A stretch of DNA of 64,000 bases from Adlercreutzia faecimuris (GTDB lineage Bacteria; Actinomycetota; Coriobacteriia; Coriobacteriales; Eggerthellaceae), in NCBI RefSeq assembly GCF_022669055.1, contig NZ_JAJMLW010000003.1, forward strand, positions 124,001-188,000, given 5' to 3'. Shown piece by piece: positions 27,854 to 35,621 of this stretch. A program made the position numbers and the translations under genes. The notes below the pieces were generated by a model that saw only the letters and a list, made by a program, of their open reading frames with translations, did no database searches and was not told where the DNA came from. Positions within the stretch are counted from its first letter, which is position 1. Each line of letters opens with the position of its first letter.

Positions 27854-28807
27854 CTACGCGGCCACCACGATGCGGTAGCTGGCGTTGTCGCCGACGCAGG
27901 TCTGGAGGATGACCGACTCGCCGTGGGAGGTCACGCGGCCCTGGATCTCCTCCCAGTAGGTGGTGTCCGGCACGGTGAACACATCCACCACGTGGTAGGT
28001 GCGCGCGTTGCCGCTGCCATCGCAGACGGTGACCGCGGCGCCCTGCCCCAGCCCCATCACGCAGTGGAACGGCCCGGGGTTGTGCCCGATGAAGTAGGCC
28101 CAGCTGCCGTCGGTGGTGCTGTCCGACCCCATCCACAGCCCCGCGCCCGAGGCCGGCGCCGTGGAGGCCCGGTAGGCGTCGGCGTAGCCCACGACGGTGC
28201 CCGCCACGTTGACGGTGCGCGCCGCCTGGCCCGCGCCGCCCGTCGCCGCCGTGCCGCCCGCGGTGGCCGGCCGCGCCTGCGCCGCCGCGGCGGCCGCGGC
28301 CTCGGCCTCGCGCTGGACGGCCTCGGCCCGCAGCCCGTTGTCGTCGAGCGCCGCCACGGGCGCCACGGCGTCCACGGCCTCCTCGCCTGCGGCGAGGCCC
28401 TCGGCCAGCGCCTCGTCGGCCACCTGGGCGGCCGGCGCCTCGATCAGCCCGGCCGGGTCGGACGCGCCGCCGCCCGTCACCGCCTCGACCAGCTCGGCCG
28501 CGAGGGCCGCCGCATCGCCGTCGCCGCTGCCGTCCGCCTCGTCGGCCCAGGCCGCGCAGGGCACGAGCAGCCCGAGGGCCACGCCGGCCGCCACGAGGAA
28601 CGCGAACCACGGGTGACGCGTCTCCACGCGGGGCTCGGCGACGGCGTCCTCGGCCGTCACGTCGGCGGCGCGACGGGTCGGGCGCGCGGTGCGGGTCGCC
28701 GGACGCGCGGCGCGGCGGGTCGGGCGCGCGGCCCGGGCGGAGGTGCGGGGGGATAGGCGGGGACGGCGCGTCCTCGCGGGGGTGATCTTCTCGACACCGC
28801 TTCTCAT
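27854..28807 (-). CDS. Membrane-anchored sortase-like protein
   Basis: 317 residues. An Arg-rich cytoplasmic N-terminus (about 1-65), one membrane segment (about 67-88), an Ala-rich spacer, then a sortase-like domain whose active-site trio is visible: His242 in FIGHNPGPF, Cys304 in LQTCVG and Arg312 in YRIVVA. Sortases join surface proteins to peptidoglycan or to each other. No LPxTG substrate gene is adjacent. The ATG at 28807 follows GGAAAGG; a TTG three codons upstream is less likely. Confidence 0.8.
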   Translation of the reverse strand: MRSGVEKITPARTRRPRLSPRTSARAARPTRRAARPATRTARPTRRAADVTAEDAVAEPRVETRHPWFAFLVAAGVALGLLVPCAAWADEADGSGDGDAAALAAELVEAVTGGGASDPAGLIEAPAAQVADEALAEGLAAGEEAVDAVAPVAALDDNGLRAEAVQREAEAAAAAAAQARPATAGGTAATGGAGQAARTVNVAGTVVGYADAYRASTAPASGAGLWMGSDSTTDGSWAYFIGHNPGPFHCVMGLGQGAAVTVCDGSGNARTYHVVDVFTVPDTTYWEEIQGRVTSHGESVILQTCVGDNASYRIVVAA

Positions 28808-29214
28808 GGCGTCCAACCTTTCCGCTGCGGCGGCGCCTCCCCGGCGCGCGCCTCATGCGGAACCCGGCCTCTCTCATCGGGTGACCCCATTCTAGGCGCG
28901 CCTCTCCGGTCGGCCTGCGCGCCCGCCCGACCGTGGCGCGCGCGTCATCCCCCTCTTGCGCGCCCGTCACCAACGTCAGCGCCCCGTCACGAACGCGCCG
29001 CCTGCCCCGCGCGCCGGCTGCATGCCCCACGCCCACCCCGCCGAGCGCTCCGCGTTCCCCGCGCGCATTCCCTGTCCCGCCCCGCCGCGCCCGCCCTTCG
29101 CAGGTCGTCCGCCGCCTGCCCCGCGCGCCGGCTGCGCCCGCGGCCGCGATGGGGCATAATGGTCGCGACGCGAGGAGGCTCGGCGGGCGAGGGGCCCGCG
29201 GGAGGGGAGGGCGC
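28808..29214. other. Divergent intergenic region with a 25-bp direct repeat
   Basis: Between the sortase-like and CapA-like genes. A perfect 25-bp repeat beginning GCCGCCTGCCCCGCGCGCC is present at 28997-29021 and 29111-29135. CATAAT near 29155 could be the -10 of the CapA-like gene. No paired-arm element was found here. Confidence 0.5.
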
Positions 29215-30351
29215 ATGGCGCGAGGCGGATACGGATACGGGGCGGCGCCCGCGGGGCCCTCCCTCGGCGTGCGCGCCGTCACCATCGGCATCATCGTCGT
29301 GCTGCTGATCGCCATCGGCTTCCAGCTGGCCGGCCGCGCGGGCGGCTCGCCCGACGCCGGCGCCGGGGCCGGGCCGGGCGCGCTGGACGCCTCCGACCAG
29401 CCCCAGCCCGCGCCCGAGCCCACCCAGGTCACCGTCACCTTCGCCGGTGACTGCACCCTCGGCACCGACGAGGCCTTCGACTACGCCACCAGCCTCAACG
29501 CGCTGTACGAGGCCGTCGACGGCCCCGAGTACTTCCTCAAGAACGTCCAGCCCATCTTCTCCGCCGACGACCTCACCATCGTCAACATGGAGGGCACCCT
29601 CACCACGTCCAGCGCCCGCGCCGACAAGACCTTCGCCTTCAAGGGTCCGGCCGAGTTCGCCAAGATCCTCTCCTCGTCCAGCGTCGAGGCCGCCTCGCTC
29701 GCCAACAACCACTCGCGCGACTACGGCGAGCAGAGCTACCAGGACACCATCGCCGCGCTCGACGCCGAGGGCGTGCCGTCGTTCGGCTACGAGCGCATCG
29801 GCTACGTCGACGTCAAGGGCGTGAAGGTGGGCCTGGTGGGCGCCTACGAGCTGGCCGAGCACGAGGGGATGAGAGACGACATGGTGGCGCGCATCCAGGA
29901 GGCGCGCGACAACGGGGCTCAGCTCGTGCTCGTCTACATCCACTGGGGGATCGAGCGCGAGACGGTGCCCAACGACACGCAGATGATGCTCGGCCGCGCG
30001 GCCATCGACGCCGGCGCCGACCTGGTGGTGGGCTCGCATCCCCACGTCATCCAGGGCTGGGAGGTCTACGAGGGCCGCTACATCGTCTACTCGCTCGGCA
30101 ACTTCTGCTTCGGCGGCAACTCCAACCCCGCCGACAAGGACTGCATGATCTTCCAGCAGACGTTCACCGTCACGGGCGACGAGGTGGCAAAAGACGACGA
30201 CGTGGAGTTCATCGCGTGCTCGGTGTCGTCGTCGAGCTCGCGCAACAACTACCAGCCTACGCCGGCCGAGGGCGACGAGAAGGCGCGCATCGACGCGAAG
30301 ATCCAGCGCTCGACCGACGCCATCGCCGAGAAGGCGGCCGCGCGCGGATAG
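29215..30351 (+). CDS. CapA-family metallophosphatase-like surface protein
   Basis: 378 residues. One N-terminal membrane anchor (about 20-38) and a Pro/Ala/Gly linker precede a CapA/PgsA calcineurin-like domain: FAGDCTLG (about 77-84), VNMEGTL, LANNHSRDYG and VGSHPHVIQ. CapA homologues take part in poly-gamma-glutamate or capsule export, but the other pgs genes are absent, so that role is not assured. The ATG at 29215 follows GGGAGGGGAGG. Confidence 0.85.
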   Translation: MARGGYGYGAAPAGPSLGVRAVTIGIIVVLLIAIGFQLAGRAGGSPDAGAGAGPGALDASDQPQPAPEPTQVTVTFAGDCTLGTDEAFDYATSLNALYEAVDGPEYFLKNVQPIFSADDLTIVNMEGTLTTSSARADKTFAFKGPAEFAKILSSSSVEAASLANNHSRDYGEQSYQDTIAALDAEGVPSFGYERIGYVDVKGVKVGLVGAYELAEHEGMRDDMVARIQEARDNGAQLVLVYIHWGIERETVPNDTQMMLGRAAIDAGADLVVGSHPHVIQGWEVYEGRYIVYSLGNFCFGGNSNPADKDCMIFQQTFTVTGDEVAKDDDVEFIACSVSSSSSRNNYQPTPAEGDEKARIDAKIQRSTDAIAEKAAARG

Positions 30352-30473
30352 GGGAGGGCGCACGCAGGCTGCGGAAGGCGGGCGGCGCGTTCGCGCGCGG
30401 GAGGCGGCGCGGAGGGCGCGCGAGCCCACGCCGGCGGCGGTCGGCGCGGCCGGGGGCGCCCTGGCGTGACGTA

Positions 30474-30495
30474 AACTTGTCCTTTTCCTTAAGTT
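30474..30495. promoter_or_regulatory. Inverted repeat upstream of the tail-anchored protein
   Basis: AACTT (30474-30478) and AAGTT (30491-30495) form an A+T-rich inverted pair in otherwise G+C-rich DNA. TTGACC directly overlaps the right half and CATAAT lies 21 bp downstream. This is probably the promoter region of the 30573 gene; the spacing is not ideal. Confidence 0.35.
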
Positions 30496-30572
30496 GACCC
30501 ACGGGCGGGGCGTTTTGCGCCATAATGGCGCTGATAACGAACCCACGCAAAACGAACACGAGGTTATCGCCC

Positions 30573-31208
30573 ATGGGAAGCTATTCCGACGAACGCCGAG
30601 GTCGTGATTCCCGCAGCCGCGCGCCCCGCGGCGAGGGTCGCGGCCGCCCCGCCGCCCAGAGAACCCCGCAGCGCCGCCCGCGCCAGCGCATCGCCGAGCC
30701 CCTCTCATCCCAGGAGAGCTACGACAGCATGCGCCGCAGCCGCGCTTCCTACGAGCGCGCCCGGGCCAGCCGCGACGCCCTGGACGAGGCGCGCCGCGCC
30801 GCCGGCGACCGCGAGGTCATCGACGGGCGCGGCTCCATCGACTCGCGCACCTTCAACGAGAGCCACCAGATATCCTCGCTGTCCCACGACGACCGCGACC
30901 GCCCGCGCGCGGCCATCGACGCCTCCATGACCCAGACGCGCTGGCACTCCCGCGCCGGCCAGGGGTTCGACGCGGTGCCCGACGCCGGCGCCATGGGCAC
31001 CATCCCCGGGCGCGTGCGCTCGAACATGGGCGCCCACCGGCCGACCTCGGGGGTCGGCTTCTCCGGCGGCGTCGTCAGCGGCCGCGGCGACTACGCCGGC
31101 ACCGGCTCGGGCGGCGGCTTCCTCGCAGGCATCCCCCTGTTCTTCAAGGTGACCGTCCCGATCATCATCGTCCTGCTGGCGGTGCTCGTCTTCCTCCTGC
31201 TCACCTAG
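30573..31208 (+). CDS. Basic tail-anchored membrane protein of unknown function
   Basis: 211 residues. The first ~60 are very Arg-rich and probably disordered, the middle is polar, and the last ~25 (FKVTVPIIIVLLAVLVFLLL) form a single C-terminal membrane segment. No domain is recognised. The topology places the basic part in the cytoplasm, where it could contact nucleic acid or anionic lipid. AGGTTA precedes the ATG at 30573. Confidence 0.65.
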   Translation: MGSYSDERRGRDSRSRAPRGEGRGRPAAQRTPQRRPRQRIAEPLSSQESYDSMRRSRASYERARASRDALDEARRAAGDREVIDGRGSIDSRTFNESHQISSLSHDDRDRPRAAIDASMTQTRWHSRAGQGFDAVPDAGAMGTIPGRVRSNMGAHRPTSGVGFSGGVVSGRGDYAGTGSGGGFLAGIPLFFKVTVPIIIVLLAVLVFLLLT

Positions 31209-31234
31209 GGGGATTCCTCCTACCGGGAGTCCCC
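31209..31234. terminator. Terminator-like hairpin at a convergent junction
   Basis: A 9-bp stem with one G-T pair (31209-31217 with 31226-31234) and an 8-nt loop follows the 30573 gene; the next gene converges. No U-run. Confidence 0.45.
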
Positions 31235-31319
31235 AGGTACCGCGCGGACGGCTCTCCCAGCGCGCACGTCGACGACGCGTAAGCGAGGTGGGGGGAGTGC
31301 GTGCGAACGAGGTGCCTCC

Positions 31320-32249
31320 CTAGCAGTTGCCCACCACCACGTGGCGCAGGTGGCGGCGCGCCACGGCGGCGAGGGCGCGCACGTCGGCCACGGACGTGGG
31401 GGCGGCGTCGGCCATGCGGTGGCAGGGGAAGAAGCGCGTCACGTGGTAGGGGATGTCCGGGTCGAGCGAGGCCAGCCACGCGGCCATGGCGTCCACCTGG
31501 GCGGCGTCGTCGTTCATCCCCGGGACGATGAGCGTGGTCACCTCCAGGTGGCAGCCGGGGTCGGCCGCCAGCGTGGCGATGGTTCGCTTGACGGCGGCCA
31601 GATCGCCGCCCACCTGGTCGTAGAATTCCCGTGTGAAGCCCTTGAGGTCGATGTTGGCGGCGTCGATGAGCCCCGCCAGCTCGGCGAGCGGGCCGGGGCT
31701 CACCATGCCGTTGGACACGAGCACGCTGGCGAGCCCCCGCTCATGGGCCAGCGCCGCGCAGTCGCGCACGAACTCGTAGCCCACGAGCGGCTCGTTGTAG
31801 GTGAAGGCCAGTCCGGTGTTGCCGCGGCTGCGCAGCTCGTCGGCCATCGCCACCAGCTCCTCGGGCGCGTAGGCGCGCCACTCGACGTCGTCGGGGCCCG
31901 CGCAGGCGATGGAGGCGTTCTGGCAGAACGGGCAGCGCAGGTTGCACCCGTAGGAGCCGACGGAGAGAATGCGCGTGCCGGGCCGGAACCGGGCGAGCGG
32001 CTTCTTCTCGATGGGGTCGAGGGCGAGCGCGGTCACGCGGCCGTAGTTCTCGTCGACGACGGCGCCGCCGCGGGCCACGCGCGCCCGGCAGGCTCCCCGC
32101 TGCCCCTCGGCGAGCGAGCAGGCCCGCGGGCACACGGGGCAGGTGACCTGCGCCCCGCCGCCGCCCGCCGCGGGCGTCCCGCCGGGCGCGGGCGCGGCCG
32201 CCGGGCCGTCGGGACCGCCGCATTCGGGCGCGGCCGCCCGCTCAGCCAC
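31320..32249 (-). CDS. amrS: AmmeMemoRadiSam system radical SAM enzyme
   Basis: 309 residues. An N-terminal zinc-ribbon-like CPVCPRAC (37-44) with a further cysteine in GACRA leads to the radical SAM motif GCNLRCPFC with Cys102, Cys106 and Cys109. [12 protein letters not shown] and [15 protein letters not shown] are typical of PflA-like AmrS. The enzyme's product in this three-part system is not established to my knowledge. GTG at 32249 overlaps the stop of the upstream gene (GTGGCTGA) and is preceded by GGAAGG, so the genes are coupled. Confidence 0.88.
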   Translation of the reverse strand: MAERAAAPECGGPDGPAAAPAPGGTPAAGGGGAQVTCPVCPRACSLAEGQRGACRARVARGGAVVDENYGRVTALALDPIEKKPLARFRPGTRILSVGSYGCNLRCPFCQNASIACAGPDDVEWRAYAPEELVAMADELRSRGNTGLAFTYNEPLVGYEFVRDCAALAHERGLASVLVSNGMVSPGPLAELAGLIDAANIDLKGFTREFYDQVGGDLAAVKRTIATLAADPGCHLEVTTLIVPGMNDDAAQVDAMAAWLASLDPDIPYHVTRFFPCHRMADAAPTSVADVRALAAVARRHLRHVVVGNC

Positions 32250-33642
32250 GGCGCGCCTTCCCGCCGGCGGTGTGGCGCACCACCTCGAAGCGCTCCACCT
32301 CCGCATCCTCATCGGGCCGGATGCCCGCCTTCGCCTTGGCGATGGACAGCTGGTCGGCCACCGTGTCGACCCCCTCCAGGTCGGGGAGCAGCAGGCCGCG
32401 CCGCCCGCGGTGGCTCACGATGACGCCGTAGCGCGCCGGGTCGAGCTGCTCGAGCGAGAAGACGGGCTCCGGCTCGCCGAGCACGTCCACCGAGTACTCC
32501 AGGAAGTCCAGCTCGTCGGGCTCGACGGGCGGGAACCGCGGGTCGCGGGAGCAGGCTGACACGGCGTTGCGGATGACCTCGTCGGCCAGGCAGCGGCGCA
32601 CCGGCTCGATGGTGCCGATGCAGCCGCGCAGCTGCCCGCGCTCGTGCAGGCTCACGAAGGCGCCGGCGCGCCTCTCGCCCAGCTCGGGCGGCAGGTCGGC
32701 GGGGCGGCGGATGATCTCGCCCGTGCGCGTGAACGCCTCGACCGCCTGGCGCGCGAGGGCCACGAGGGGGTCGGCGCCGTCCACCGGCGTGGGGCCGGCC
32801 GCTGCCCCCGCGGTCGCCTCCCCCGGCTCGTCCGCGTCCTCCACGGCGAAGGCGGCCACGCCGTAGCCGACGCCGAAGGGCCCCTCGTAGCTGAGCAGCT
32901 CGCCTGTGAAGGGCAGGCCCTCCAGCGCGCCGGCCATGATCTGGAACGACCTCAGGCCGCACTCGCCGGCTGCCTCGCACAGGGCCTCGTCCAGGGAGAA
33001 CAGGCGCGTCAGGTCGCCGGCGGCAAGGATGGCGCGCAGCTCGGCGTCGAAGGCCGGCCCCTCGGGGCGAAAGCCGTAGGGCCCGTCCTCGGCCAGGTGG
33101 TGCGACCAGTCGCCGCTGGCCACCAGCACGACGCGGCGGCCCAGGTCGGCGGCGGTGGCGGCGATGGCGCGGCCCACCTGGCGGTGGTCGGCCGCCGGCA
33201 GGCCCGACAGCCCCAGGCGCACCACGCGCACGTCGTCCAGGTCGAGCTCGGCGGCCAGGAAGTGCAGCGGCACGAAGGACCCGTGGTCGAGCTCCCCGCG
33301 TCCCGCGCGGCCGTCGGCGACGGGGATGCCGCGCTCGGCCAGCCGCCGCGCCAGGTCGCGGGCGAAGGCGACGTCGCCCGTGGTGGCCAGCGCCTCGTGC
33401 GGCGCGCCGAAGCGATCCATCGAGCCGGCCTCCTCCGCGGCGTCCGAGACGAAGAACCCGTCGCGGAAGAGCGGCGCGTGGGGCGAGACGAGCACGACGG
33501 TGTCGGGCGTGAGCGCCGCGGCCCGGCGCGCCACCTCGCGGTAGGCGTCGATGGTGGACTGGATGCGCCGCTCCTCGCCCCGGCCCACGGCGGGCACGAT
33601 GAGGGGCGGATGCGGCACGACGTACGCGGCGAGGATTCCCAT
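32242..33642 (-). CDS. AmmeMemoRadiSam proteins B and A fused
   Basis: 466 residues. Residues about 1-270 are the MEMO1/LigB-like domain ([30 protein letters not shown]). Residues about 295-466 are the AMMECR1 domain ([29 protein letters not shown]). In many genomes these are separate genes; here they are one polypeptide joined by an Ala/Gly-rich linker and overlapped by amrS. The family pair is conserved from bacteria to humans; the chemistry remains unclear. The ATG at 33642 follows CCGGAGG. Confidence 0.9.
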   Translation of the reverse strand: MGILAAYVVPHPPLIVPAVGRGEERRIQSTIDAYREVARRAAALTPDTVVLVSPHAPLFRDGFFVSDAAEEAGSMDRFGAPHEALATTGDVAFARDLARRLAERGIPVADGRAGRGELDHGSFVPLHFLAAELDLDDVRVVRLGLSGLPAADHRQVGRAIAATAADLGRRVVLVASGDWSHHLAEDGPYGFRPEGPAFDAELRAILAAGDLTRLFSLDEALCEAAGECGLRSFQIMAGALEGLPFTGELLSYEGPFGVGYGVAAFAVEDADEPGEATAGAAAGPTPVDGADPLVALARQAVEAFTRTGEIIRRPADLPPELGERRAGAFVSLHERGQLRGCIGTIEPVRRCLADEVIRNAVSACSRDPRFPPVEPDELDFLEYSVDVLGEPEPVFSLEQLDPARYGVIVSHRGRRGLLLPDLEGVDTVADQLSIAKAKAGIRPDEDAEVERFEVVRHTAGGKARRG

Positions 33643-33871
33643 GGCAGCCTCCGGTTCGCTCGGGATGACCCCCCGAGCGTACCAGAGACCGCCCCGTCCG
33701 AGGGCCGCGACGCCCTGCACGCCGCCATTTCGTCAAGAGCGGGGGAGGGAGGGCGCGCACGAAAGGGCGCGCGAACGCGGGGATGGGCGTGCGCACGCCG
33801 GGTGCGTGCGTGCCGTGGCGGCCGTCCGCGCGGTACCGAGTTGCCCCGAGTGGGCGCCCCCCGCGTCCGCG

Positions 33872-34711
33872 TCAGGCGCGCTCGAAGGACCAGAGGTTGC
33901 GGCACTGGCTGATGATGTGGTCGGCGTCCCAGGATTGGCGGCTGCGGGGCTCGCTGTTGGGGTCGTGGACGACGATGCCGCCGTTCTCGTCCACGGCGGT
34001 GAGCACGATGAAGTGGCCCTCGGTGGTGAAGTCGCCGGGCCCCACGCTGCAGATGACGGGCCGGCCGGCGGCCAGCTCGGCGCGCACGGCCGCGGCCGAC
34101 GCGCTCACCTCGCGCGACCTGAGGCCCAGCTGGCGGGCGCCGTCGCTCATGAGGCGCCAGGCGGTCAGGCCGCCCTCGACGTAGCCGTTCTGCTCGCTGA
34201 AGGCCGCCATGGCGGCCGGGTCGCGGTCGGTCTTGCCGGTGAGGGCGACGTAGACCATGGCCAGGCTCGTGGGCCCGCAGCCGCTCGTGCCGACGGTGTC
34301 GCCGGCGTAGGGCGCGTCGGCCCAGGCGGGGTCGATCTGGTAGAGGTGGGGGACGGCGCCTTTGCCCCACTGGTCGCGGGGCGTGCTCGTCGGCGGCTCG
34401 GTCGCGTCGGCCGCCGCGCCGGTTCCCGCGGCCGCGGCCTGGCCGAGGAAGGTGCCCGCCCCGGCGCCGCGGGCCGCCGGCCCCTCGCCGGCCAGCGTCG
34501 CGAGCCCCATCGCGCCGGCCAGCAGCAGCCCGGCCAGGGCGAGCGCGCCCACCACGGGCACCATGCGCAGCCGCTCGACCAGCCCGCCGCCCGCGTCGCC
34601 CACCGTCCCGCCGGCCCGCGCCGCGCTGCGCCGGCGGCTGCCGTCCGCCGTCCGGCGGGGGCGGCTCCACTGGTCGCGGCTCAGGGCGTGGGGGACGGGC
34701 GTCTCGTCCAT
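33872..34711 (-). CDS. Membrane-anchored C39-like cysteine peptidase
   Basis: 279 residues. A basic N-terminus, one membrane segment (about 51-72), a disordered Ala/Gly linker, then a papain-like C39_2 domain. Catalytic Cys145 is in GTSGCGPTSLAMVYVAL, His233 in EGHFIVLTAVD, and Asp250/Asn252 in HDPNSEP. It faces the cell exterior by topology. Target unknown; cell-wall or secreted peptide processing is likely. The ATG at 34711 (MDETPVP) is chosen over one at 34747 because CGAGGAGGAAC precedes it. Divergent from the two-component system. Confidence 0.82.
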   Translation of the reverse strand: MDETPVPHALSRDQWSRPRRTADGSRRRSAARAGGTVGDAGGGLVERLRMVPVVGALALAGLLLAGAMGLATLAGEGPAARGAGAGTFLGQAAAAGTGAAADATEPPTSTPRDQWGKGAVPHLYQIDPAWADAPYAGDTVGTSGCGPTSLAMVYVALTGKTDRDPAAMAAFSEQNGYVEGGLTAWRLMSDGARQLGLRSREVSASAAAVRAELAAGRPVICSVGPGDFTTEGHFIVLTAVDENGGIVVHDPNSEPRSRQSWDADHIISQCRNLWSFERA

Positions 34712-34770
34712 GGCGGGTTCCTCCTCGGTGGTCTCCTCGTTTCTCATCCCCACCTTACGAGGGTGCGCGC

Positions 34771-34832
34771 TTAACCTTCCCATAGCGAATGCTGAGGACT
34801 TCCTTAACCCATCTTATTTTTTCCTTAACCCG
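34771..34832 (+). promoter_or_regulatory. Direct repeats of CTTAACC upstream of the response regulator
   Basis: CTTAACC recurs at 34771, 34804 and 34825, 33 and 21 bp apart (about three and two helical turns), in a locally A+T-rich region between the divergent peptidase and two-component genes. Binding by the OmpR-type regulator itself is a reasonable inference. Confidence 0.5.
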
Positions 34833-34876
34833 CCGCGCCGCCGCCCCGCGCGCCCGCCGCCGCGGCGCGCTTGGCC

Positions 34877-34882
34877 TACAAT
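34877..34882 (+). promoter_or_regulatory. -10 box giving a leaderless two-component mRNA
   Basis: TACAAT ends 7 bp before the ATG at 34890. No ribosome site can fit, so the transcript is probably leaderless. Confidence 0.5.
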
Positions 34883-34889
34883 AGGATCC

Positions 34890-35621
34890 ATGGAGAGAGC
34901 AGCGCGCATACTGGTGGTAGACGACGAGCGGGCCATCGCCGATCTGGTGGCCAGCCTCCTCACGGCCGAGGGCATGGAGGTGCGGGCCTGCTACGGCGCC
35001 GCCGAGGCCCTCCAGCTGCTCGGGCGCGAGCGCTTCGACCTGGGCATCTTCGACATCATGATGCCGGGGATGGACGGCTTCGAGCTGTGCACGCGCGTGC
35101 GCGCCGCCTCCGACATCCCCATCGTGTTCCTGTCGGCCAAGGACGAGGAGGCCGACCAGGTGGTGGGCTTCACCCTGGGCGCCGACGACTACGTCACCAA
35201 GCCCTTCAAGCCCCGCGAGCTGGTGGCCCGCGTGAAGGCGCGCCTGCGCCGGGCGCGGGCGGACGCGGCGGCGCCCTCCTCCGACGTGCTGCACGCCGGT
35301 GCCGTGGAGGTGGACCTGCGCGCCCACAAGGCGACGCTGCTGGGCGAGCCGCTCCAGCTCACGCCGAAGGAGTTCGCCATCCTGTCGATCCTGGCCGCGT
35401 CGGCCGGGTCTCCCGTGTCCGCGCGCGACCTGTTCGAGGGCGCCTGGGGCGAGCGCTACGACGATGCGGCGGCCAACACCGTGATGGTGCACATCCGCCA
35501 CCTGCGCCAGAAGATGGCGGCCATCGACTCGTCGGCCCAGTTCATCGAGACGGCCTGGGGCGTCGGCTACAAGCTGCGCGACGGCCTGGGCGCCGGCGCG
35601 CCCGGGGGCCATGGCGCTTAG
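34890..35621 (+). CDS. OmpR/VanR-type response regulator
   Basis: 243 residues. The receiver has DDE near residue 11, phospho-acceptor Asp55 in IFDIMMPGMDGFELC, FLSAKDEEAD and DDYVTKPFKP. A winged-helix output domain follows (LTPKEFAILSILA, NTVMVHIRHLRQKM, IETAWGVGYKL). Overlaps the kinase gene by 11 bp. Similar to VanR, but no vancomycin-resistance genes are nearby, so it is better seen as a cell-envelope regulator. Confidence 0.93.
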   Translation: MERAARILVVDDERAIADLVASLLTAEGMEVRACYGAAEALQLLGRERFDLGIFDIMMPGMDGFELCTRVRAASDIPIVFLSAKDEEADQVVGFTLGADDYVTKPFKPRELVARVKARLRRARADAAAPSSDVLHAGAVEVDLRAHKATLLGEPLQLTPKEFAILSILAASAGSPVSARDLFEGAWGERYDDAAANTVMVHIRHLRQKMAAIDSSAQFIETAWGVGYKLRDGLGAGAPGGHGA

